64,000 bases of DNA from Zygaena filipendulae (taxonomy: Eukaryota > Arthropoda > Insecta > Lepidoptera > Zygaenidae). The DNA is taken from contig OU015674.1 of assembly GCA_907165275.2 (NCBI GenBank), positions 434,001-498,000 on the forward strand, in the 5' to 3' direction. This document shows, in pieces, positions 42,612-52,900 of the stretch. Under the pieces are notes generated by a model. That model had not been told where the DNA came from. It was given only the letters and a program-made list of their open reading frames with translations, and did no database searches. The first letter of the stretch is position 1. Every line of letters begins with the position of its first letter. Position numbers and translations under genes: made by a program.

Positions 42612-42880
42612 CGACCCGTTTGGCGCAGAGGTCACCATGCCTACCCGCTAATCAAGCGGATCCGGGTTCGATTCCCGGTGGGGGTGCACTTTGTGTGATG
42701 AACACAGGGTTCCATTTTCCAGTCTGGGTCTGTTTATATATCTATAGTATAATATATATGTAATTCTATGTAGTATAAACTACGTTTGCTTGGTTTCCAC
42801 GACACAAGCTAGTAATAGCTTACTGTGGGATCCAGTAGATCTGTGTGTTGTGATGTGGATTATTTTTATTATTATTATAG
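42612..42880 (+). mobile_element. tRNA-derived SINE
   Basis: CGACCCGTTTGGCGCAGAGG, TCCGGGTTCGATTCCCGG, GGGGGTGCACTTTGTGTGATG, TTGCTTGGTTTCCACGACAC, TTATTATTATTAT tail. It ends about 0.9 kb upstream of the apolipophorin start codon. Confidence 0.85.
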
Positions 42881-42889
42881 AGAAAAGGA

Positions 42890-43600
42890 ATACTCATTAT
42901 TATTATTTTTTTGTATCTTTAGCACAATTCAGTTGTCAACAGATAATTTAACACTTACCTATTTAGTGTTATCATACCGACATACAATGTTGCTTTTCTC
43001 GCACACATGCATCGTGGATGATGGATTCGAATGGGATCAGTTTGTGATATGATTCATCTAGTTTGGCCTTTACCCTTATGTCTAATGATAAAACTAGGTC
43101 TAGCCCTAGTTTACTCCTTATTTACCGACCCCAAAAATAGTAGAGGATTCTCTATTAGGAACATTACCTGGGTATTTATTTCAAAAACAGTCATCAAATC
43201 TAATTAATTACGTTTATCTTTATGTTATGTGATATTATCTCCACAACATGTGATAGATACCTTTTTGGAATTTTACTTCATGGGTGGTACTATTTAAGTT
43301 GGTCCCATCTTAACTTTACCTACGTTAATTTCGAAATTCCCACAGGAACTCTTTGTTCTGAGACAAAAAGTATAACATAATTATATCATTCAGCGATACC
43401 GTAGCTATCAGTGAAACAAATTTTTCAGTCAGTACTAATATAAGTACAAATTTTACCTCTTTATAATTCTAAAGTATAAGTAGGTAGGTACTTACGCAAG
43501 TAATAAAATTTCTATAAAATTGGTTATAACAAATTAAAACAATGAACCCTCTTTGTTGGTAACAAGGAGTCAGTTTACATATATTTACTGGCAGTGTATA
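42890..43600. other. Region upstream of apolipophorin
   Basis: AT-rich. Contains one Helitron-like scrap at about 43,318-43,350 (CTACGTTAATTTCGAAATTCCC). No other element and no supported frame; distal regulatory sequence of apolipophorin could lie here. Confidence 0.35.
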
Positions 43601-43654
43601 AAATTGTAAAAACAAACAAACATTTCGAAGTTCGAACTCAATTCGGGGTGCTCT

Positions 43655-43825
43655 GATTGGCTATCCGGGAGCATTGCGTCTATAATAAATAGGGCGCTCT
43701 GTGACCATCGAATGCATTTACCTACCGACCGGGGTAGAAGCGAGTCTCTAGTATTGTTAGCAATAAGTTACTGAACACTGTTTTTTTTTATTTAGTGTCG
43801 CAAGTCTACTTTACCCCTAATAAAA
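43655..43825 (+). promoter_or_regulatory. Apolipophorin core promoter and 5' UTR
   Basis: GATTGG (inverted CCAAT box, 43655-43660) stands about 20 bp upstream of TATAATAAAT (43681-43690), the best TATA-like sequence near the start codon. Transcription would then begin around 43,710-43,715, giving a ~110-nt leader. The context AAAAATGG is favourable for initiation. A T-rich tract ending TTTAG at about 43,781-43,794 could be an acceptor if the leader is spliced. Fat body is the known site of expression of the family; nothing here proves it. Confidence 0.45.
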
Positions 43826-43907
43826 ATGGGGAAAAGTACAATTAGTATAAGCTTAGTAAGTGTTTTTATAATATTATCCGTTTTATGGAAACCGGCTCTG
43901 TCTGATG
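43826..43907 (+). CDS. ApoLp-II/I: Apolipophorin exon 1: signal peptide
   Basis: MGKSTISISLVSVFIILSVL then WKPALSD: a basic start, a hydrophobic core of about 14 residues and a likely cleavage after ALS (residue 26). Ends in phase 1 at G|GTGAGT. The only ATG with a secretory leader upstream of the conserved exons, which decides the start. Confidence 0.85.
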
Positions 43908-46900
43908 GTGAGTAATCATAACTACATAAACGTACATATTTATTTAACCTATTGTGACCAGCAGACCCCTTATTTAGATAGAGTGCCCATTTTTGTTTAT
44001 TAATTATTAAAAATATTTAAATGTACAATTTCTTTCGCTTTTAACAAATTTATTTTTATATTTTTTTAGGTTTTCTTAAAGATTTATTTATTATATTTAA
44101 ACCTAAGATATTTTAATGTGTTTTTATTAAAACTACTTATTGAGTCCCAAAGTTGACACTCAACTATGGTTACTTCATTAATATTTTTTTTTTCTTTTTC
44201 ATCTCATTCTAAGAACTAAAAGGAGTAAGATCATGACGTAATCCGTAACCATATTATGTTACTCAATAAGTGGTTTTATTAAAAATATATTTGTAATAAA
44301 ATTTATAGTCTTTTTTACTTCACACGTCATATTCGGATTAAATTTCAGTCATTTGAAATAATTTCTCAGAAATTTTCCGAGATTAAGTATCTTAGAGATT
44401 ATCGATTACAAAAGGAAATCGGGCGCTTAATTTTTAATATGCGATTAATTTTGTGTGTTATATGTCAATCAGTCAGTCAGTGAGTGAGTCGTTGAACTTT
44501 TTAGTAAGTGCCATAGAGAAGACTGAATGTGACAAAAAATTTGAATTGAGAAAAATTGATTCTCAAAATGGTTAAAAACTATTGACAAACTAGTGTTATT
44601 GTGTATAGTCTTATTTAAATAAAATATAATAAAAGTTATAAGATATCTAAATACCAAAATACAAAAGTATGCCGTGGATCTATTTTTTTTTTTATTATAA
44701 TCCACTTCACAACACACAGATCTACTTGATCCCACACTAAGCTATAAGCTTGTGTCGTGGAAACCACACTTGTTTTCAGTGGCGACTTTTTGATAGGAAA
44801 GCTAAAGTACAGTATCGAAATAAACTATCTAAAAGCCAATTGCCGCTCACAGAAACCAAAGAACCAACCTTCTGCATCTATAAAGGTCGTCACGTCACCT
44901 ACCCCAGTCGCGATGGCAATTGGCTTGACAGGAGCATATTAGTAATGATATATGATATTATGTGGACAGAGCCTTACTGAGTTGGGAGTTGCTGTGGTTT
45001 TATGTTTTGCTTGAGTAGAGTTGGATCTATATATTCATACGTTTCATAAATGAATTATCTTATTATCATTGATTGGTTAAGGTGTCGGATTAGTCAATAA
45101 AGAACTGATGGACAAAACCTCCTCCAAGGATCTTCAGGACATCTTGCGCTATCGTGTTCCAGCGTTATTAATTTACCTGTTACACTATCAGCTATATTAT
45201 TATAATAGCTGTGCCCCGCGGTTTCACATGCGTGAGTTGCAGAATTCCCGCAGGAACTCCAAAGTAGCCTGATGTATTCCTTATAACATCAGCTAATTAG
45301 CAGTGAAAGTCCCGTCAATATCGGTTCAACCGTTGCGGAGATTCACCCGCGTGAGTTTCGGAATTTGCTGCAGGAACTCCAAACTTCTTTTATATAAACC
45401 TTGCCCTGACAATAACAAACACAAAAAAAAACAATCATCCTATTTGGTGCAGTCGTTTGGAAGTTATGCGCTTAGCAACACATTTGGCAATTCATTTTTA
45501 TTATATGTATAGATTATAATATAATCCCACATTAACATTAAATTTACAAAAAAATAATTGTAAGTTGGTCTATCATTCATTTGAAAGAGACAAGACAATG
45601 TCGCCGTAATATTAAGGCGATTTTCAAATGCTATCTGACTCTATCATCGCATTTACTTTGCAGTAATGTCCCTCGCAAATTTGCAGTACTTTGAAAGATG
45701 ACAATTTGAAGTTACATACTCCCATTTGCGATGTACCTATTGTACCTACGGCAATATTCTCAGGGCCGGATCTACCTTTTTGAGCTTCCTACCTACCTGG
45801 CTTTTTGGGCTTCAGCCTAGGACCCCGTGGATGCAAGGGGCCCCCAGCTAAGTCAAGTCGAAGTCAAAAGTAGACGATAGTGCGAAGACTCATTTTTTCT
45901 ATACTTTGAGTAATTAGGTGGGCCCCTAAGTAGTATTAGCTCAGGGCCCCCTAAACTCACGGTCCGGCCCTGAATATTGTTGCCCTTGCTTAGTAGGATA
46001 GTCTTTCATAACTTAAGGCATATAAAAGGCGATTTTATCGCTTTGCTAGCGATCTCTTCTAGACAATCTTCAGGTGGACAACAACAACGGACTAGAAAAC
46101 AAACGCGTTGGATCTAAGAAAGGATTCAATCAGATGCATCTGTTCAGTAGAACTAATGTGGAGTTAGAATCGCATCTCTTTTATTTATTTCGTATTCAGC
46201 TAATCGAGTACAAGAGAATAATCGATTAGTTATTATTAACATCAACTACTCAATAGTTAGTCGTGACTTTGTCTGCTTTAGCGGTACATGAAAATCACGT
46301 TTATGTTAAATTCGTTTTTATTTTCATGTAAAACTGTTGTACATAATTGGTAATCACAAAACACGCACTGAAATAATTAAATCTGTCATAATCTCATTTG
46401 CATGTAGGCATAGGTATCACATTTCAAAGGTTCAACTTTATGCTATAGCTGTGCCCGCGGTTTTACCAGCAGGGTGAGTTTCAAAATTTCCATTGAACAC
46501 CTAATTTCTTTTAATACAAACCTTGTCCTAACAATTTATGAACATATACAAACAAAAATTCAAATCGCCTAAGCCTTTTTTTAAATTTTTGCGAGATTAA
46601 TTTTTTTTTTTAATATTAGAAGAGAACATATTTGATCAAATTACTTTATACTATTAATAATGTTAACAAAATAATTAAGACAATGCCTAAAAGATGGGGT
46701 CAAAGTGTCAGATAAAACTAACAAAGCAAAGATTATTATATTTAATTCTTCGAAGCACATGTGTACTTATAGATATCTGCAGTGGTCATTATTATAAATA
46801 TACATGAAAAAATGATAATGTATAAAAAATTGGTTACTGATATGTCATTCGACGGTCATTGTCAAGGGAATTTTCTGTCGGGTCGATGTTTTGTGTTATC

Positions 46901-49900
46901 TCTTACGAATATTCAACTTTAGTACGATAGTGCAACTTTTATTTTTAGGCTTAGTTTTTAAAAATAATAGGCTGTTGCTGTGGCATGAAAATCAAACTTC
47001 TATTTAGTCTATCTTATCTTATCTAATCTAATATATATAAATCACGTGTCACGTTGTTTGTCCGCGATGGACTCCGAAAATACTAAACGGATTTTGATAA
47101 AATTTTGCAACCATTTATAATATGGTCCAACTTAAAAGATAGGATAGTTTTTATCCCGGAATTCCCTCGGAAACTGAAGGACATAGAGTACTTTTTCCCG
47201 CAACCTCCGCGGGAACTCCGAAATTATCGCGGATTAAATCGCGGGGGACAGCTAGTAGATAATAAAAAATAATTGACACGTACATTTTGTTTTTCCAAAT
47301 CAATGATAAAATACTTTAGACAGAACGCATTAAAGTATAGAGTGGGGGCTTGCGTCGTCATAGCCACGTATAAAGGGTACCAAGGCGTTACGTCACAGGA
47401 CATTTTGGACTCAATGCATCGCCGTTATTTTTTGATTACGTAAAAAAACGGCTTAAAAATTAAATTAACTGGCAAATTCACTCGTCTTTTATTCTGACAA
47501 TGATCTAAATGATTATCACAAGCTTAAAGATTGAGGAAAACATCAAGGAAAACTGTACGGGTATTAGAACTTAGAACCAATGCTTACTATTTAGTAATAT
47601 GGATACGTACATGCGGATGTGAGTTTGTGTTGCTCGTTACGCTTTCACGCCTTAACGGCTCAATCGATTATCATGAAATTTTGCATACACGTTTGCAGGG
47701 GTACAGAAAAGGACATAGGTTACTTCATATTCCGAAATTTTCAAAGGAACTCTGTAATTAACGCGAGTGAAACCGCGGGGAACAGTCAGTTTAAAAAATA
47801 AAAATATAAGAACACTTTTTAAATAACAATTTTTTTTAGTCATAGTGTGGATTCAGGGATTAATAGCCTCGTTTAAAAACAGGTAAAATCTATCCAATGC
47901 GATTTATAGATATTCTAAGAACAAAGCACAAAAATAAAGAATAAATTTGCATATCGATGGAGAACTAATCGGTAGGTACGTTTTAGATATTTAGCCATGG
48001 ACTCTAGGTATACCTACCTACCTATCAAATTTTTATTTTGTTCTCCACCTTAATTTCGGTTTTACCGTGGGAATTCCGCGATGAACTTTGCCATTCGTTC
48101 CCATTATTCAGTACGTAAACTATTGAATACAAAAAAAAACTGTTAGAACGATTTTTTCAATGATTGGACAATACAGATTTGTCTGGTTTTGCAACCGTGT
48201 AACATGCTGCCTTATTGTCAAAAGAAGTAAAAAAACCAACACCCAAAATCCATAAAACAAGGACTAATTTGCTGTAGGTACCGTACCTAGTCCTTTTTTT
48301 ATTAGCCTGACCCAATATTTTTTGTGCGTTGTGTACCTTTTCTCTTAACACCTAGTAGGTACCTACCCAGTGACTAATTAGAAAAGTTTTTATATCAATG
48401 TACTTACCACGTTATTTTCATCTGACTTATGTACTTATCTATTTACTTTACTATCTTATTTTTGGATGTAAATATTTTTAATAGCAACTTCACTAGGGTT
48501 TTAGAAGTTTATGAAGCCTAAAAATTCCGAAATGTTTTAAAATGTTTGATCCTTCAAGCTTAAAATTTATTTAGTCTAGTTGGACAAATAAAAGCCTTTA
48601 TTCTATAGCCTCTTTATCATACCTAACATAATATATTTAACATAGATAAATTATAATAATGATACGTCAAATATCGACTATCGGACCTTATCATAAAACA
48701 ATCCTGATTTCCTTACTAAAATTATTATAAATACGAAAGTGAGTTTGTTTGTTACGCTTTCACGCCTTAACGGCTCGACCGATCATCGTGAGTTTTTGCG
48801 TGCACGTTGTCAGGGGTATAGGAAAAGACACTTCGAAATTACCGCAGGTCAATATTTTCCGAATAACTATCGAATATTTTCGTTCTGTCAATTGTTCCCT
48901 ATTGTTGTTCAAATCCACATTTTATATTGAGCAAAAAGATGTTGCATTTGAGTATGTGCATTATACTTCGCCTTGGTAGACTTCCTAAAGCTTCGACTTG
49001 GAATTTAAATGTCTCGATGTATACAGAGTGTCTGAAGCTTGAAAGTGAAATACCTACCGCATGGAAAAAAAAGGAATATAATGAAATTAAATTTTCATAT
49101 TGTAGGCATTTATCCGTTACGATAACGATAAAAAAAAAAAAAACAAATATAAAATTGCACTGTGACGCAACAATATGACTGCCAGCGTAGAATGAGAGAG
49201 GTACCTTGGGATTCGAAGTTAATCTCCACAATACTGTAATTATAAAAGTTTATGCGTTATTTTATCACTATCAAAATTTATATTATATTCAACACAAACC
49301 AAACGATACGATATAAGCTTAACCAATAGAATAAATTATAATCGAATCAAAATCGAAACGTACATCCGTTAATGAATAACAAAATGGATCGCAATGGAAT
49401 TGACCCGAAATTTTTTAAGGTCTTGTATTTAAAGGTTGTGTATTCTTATTAATATCTATATTTAAAGAATAATTACCTACTACTATTCAAACAAAAAAAT
49501 GTGATGACGCATCCACTTTAAGTATGAGTTATGGATCTAATACAAAAACTTAAAAGAATACACCACTTGTTATGCAGTTCATAGATAAGTGGAGATAAAA
49601 TTTATGTACCCGTATTTTTTTTAGTTTGATGTTTACAAACGAGTAACTATAAACTAAAAAACTGATTAAATTTTTTTAAAAAATTTCATAGAATAGGGAT
49701 GTTGACTACTATTGAAAATCAAAATTCTAATTAGTTCGTCAGTTAGAAAATAAAAAAACAATAGACACGTATTTTTTGCTTTTTTAAATAAATTAAAATA
49801 TACAGAGATAAAGCGCATTAAAGTTTAGGATGAGGAGGTCGTGACGTCACTAACCGCAAAACAGCCATACAAACTGTCAGAATAGTGACGTCACGCGAAA

Positions 49901-52900
49901 TTTCAACTCAATATATCGCCGTTATTTTTTGATTACGTAAAAAAAGAAAAAATACGAGTCCAATATTTTTTAATAATCTACAAGACGGACTAAAAAATAA
50001 AAATTAGTCAACATGCCCATTTCAAACACTCTGTATACGATGAGCGTATGAGTATCTCGTACCGAGTTATTGACAGTGGCAGTGAGTGGACGATAGCTTT
50101 ATCAGGGGAGCAAAGTTGAGGAGTTATCGTCGGACAATAACAATTGACATATTATAATATTGTGACTTATTATTTATCATTAATTTATATAAAGGTTTAT
50201 TACTGTCCAGTACATAGCGACAGGTCGATATCATTATAATGCGAGGGAAAATAACGTAATCGAAAGAAACAAGTCTCAAGGGTGAACTAAGGGATTCAAC
50301 GTATTCATAGCGGGAGCTTTTCTTTCAGATTTAGAAAAATAAATAGGTAATGCGCCCCCTGGGGAGCTTTTATCTAACTTTTGTTTCTGACATTTTTCGG
50401 TTGCAATAAAAAACATGGAGGTTTTACGATTACAATACACACCTACAATATCTAGCAACTAACCAAAATAAACATATCTACGTATTTCAAAAGTTGAAGC
50501 TGCCCTACTAAGTAATATTGTAAATGTGAAAGTGTGGATGTTTGGATGTTACTCAATCACGAAAAAACGGCTGAACGGATTTGGATGAGATTGGGCATGC
50601 GCGTCAGGGGTAAAGAGAAGGACATAGGGTACTTTTTATCCCGGAATTCCCGCGGGAACTCTGAAATCACCGCGGGTGAAACCGCGGGGTACAGCTAGTT
50701 AATCATAAAATCGCTATCTGTCTGATTGAAAGTGAAATATGATAACAAAAAGGGTACATAATTGCCCTGCAGGGTCTCAAACTAAGCAGAGTTATTTTGT
50801 TATGGGTACCAACCAGACAACTGATACTTTGACTAAATTATTTTTATACTTTTTTTCGTTGTAAATACATTCTTATCATACATAATACATAATTATGTAT
50901 TAAATATCCAGAATTAAACACCAATATCACTTTACCCTGATGCCGGGATCGAACCCGCGACCCCTGCTGTAGCAGTCCCGCGGGAGCTCCGAAACGTAAG
51001 TCGCAAACCGCGGCGAAAAGCTAGTAGGTACTGTTATAGATGTGAATGTGAGTTTGTTTGTTTGTTATGCTTTCGCAGCTTAACTACTCAATCGATCAAT
51101 ATTGCATACATGTTGTCAGGGTTACAGAGAAGCACATAGAGTGCTTTCATCGCGGAATTCCCGCAGGAACTCCGAAATTGACTGCTGCGGCTGAAGAACA
51201 GCTAGTCCCTGCTAATATTATAAATGCGAAAGTAACTCTGTCTGTCTGTTACGCTTTCACGTCTTAACGGCTCAACCGATCATGGTGAAATTTTGCACAC
51301 CCGTTGTCAGAGGTACAGAGACGGACAGAGGCTACTTTTTATCCTGGAATTCTTGCGGGATCTCCAAAATTTCCACGGCTGAAACCGCGGGAAGCGGCTA
51401 GTTAAAAAATAAATCTCCGAAAGTATTCCAAGATCGAACAACAACATCGTAACGATGATCCATGCCATCGTTCCCACATGATCGATCACAGAGCGTCGCA
51501 TGCGCATGCGCAACTCAAGCGCAAGTGGACAGGGCTCGGTGATTACCCAATTTAAAGACGCGACGGGCCCGGCGCGGCGAGGGGGCCACGCTAGCCGCGT
51601 TTTACGACCAATTTGGGTGCATTTGAAACAAATGTTTTTGTGTCGATCAAATTTATACCTACACGGTGAAATTTTCTTATTGAAATTTATAATCTACTAG
51701 CTGTGCCCCGTGGTTTCACCCGCGGTAATTACGGAGTTCCTGCGGGAATTCCGGAATAAAAAGTACCCTATGTCCTTCTCTGTACCCCTGACAACGTGCA
51801 TGCCAAATTTCATCCAAATCCGTTCGGCCGTTTTTGCGTGATTGAGATAAGAGCTCGTAAGCGCATTTTCATGCAACTTGCTTCAAATTTATAGTCACTG
51901 CTCAGCTCCTATGTGTCTTAGCGTTATGTTATATACCTGCCCAGGAGTATGAACTACAATCGTACCAAGTTTGGTTAAAATCCCTTCTGTAGTTTTTGAG
52001 CCATGTGTGCACAGACAGACAGACAAAAAATTTACTGATTGCATTTTTGGCATCAGTATCGATCACCATTCATCCTCCAATATTAATTTTGAATATATAT
52101 TCAATGTACAGAATTGACCTCTCTACAGTTTTATTATAAGTATAGATATAGAAGAAGAAGATACTTATAATTATATATAAATTCCGGAATTCCCGCGGGA
52201 ACTCTGAAATTACCGCGGGTGAAACCGCGGGGCACAGCTAGTTTATAATAATTTACAACAAATACAACAAAAAAAACTAGCGAGATCCACGTGTGATCTC
52301 GTGTCCAAGGGAAAGAGGGATTCATTTTTATATTATCTAAAATTCTTTAATAGCTTTATTGACACGATATAAACCATTCAATATCAGATAGCAAAAGTGT
52401 CACGGGTGATCTGCCAACCGGATCTGTCATACAATGTTGTTGTTCAATTACTTTATAAATAACAGCTTACAGCAGCCATCCTTTGACCCTATTCTGTTCT
52501 CGTATTTCATTTTTCTTAGTAAACGCTCAATATTGTGTATAAACAAACTTGAAATTATATTCGGTTCTAAAGACATTATAAGAGAATAGACGAACAATAC
52601 AAACTTTTACAATGCAATCCATGTCAACCAATTTTTGCGGGGGGAACGATCAAAATAAAACCAATCACATCGTTGCGACGCAATCAAATACCAGTCACTA
52701 GAAAGTACATTTCAAATAGCCAATCACATCGCTTTCCCTAAAGTGGTATCTTTAAAGAACAGTCTTTGCTAGCCAACGGCATTTTGTTAGCATAAGATCA
52801 TTTATTTGACCACTGCGTGGTTCAAGGGGTAAGCTTAGCAGTACAGCCTATCTGTTCTCTTTCAATATCTTTGTTCGGTTAAATATCCACTAAGCAAGCA

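Noticed and set aside
44750..44980. Two overlapping ~60-75-codon plus-strand frames
   Set aside because: They begin in a SINE tail within apolipophorin intron 1 and overlap in different frames; no splice phase fits exon 1 to exon 2.
50935..50980. tRNA gene on the minus strand
   Set aside because: Only a box-B-like half is present, repeated at 28,185 without the other half; part of a repeat family.
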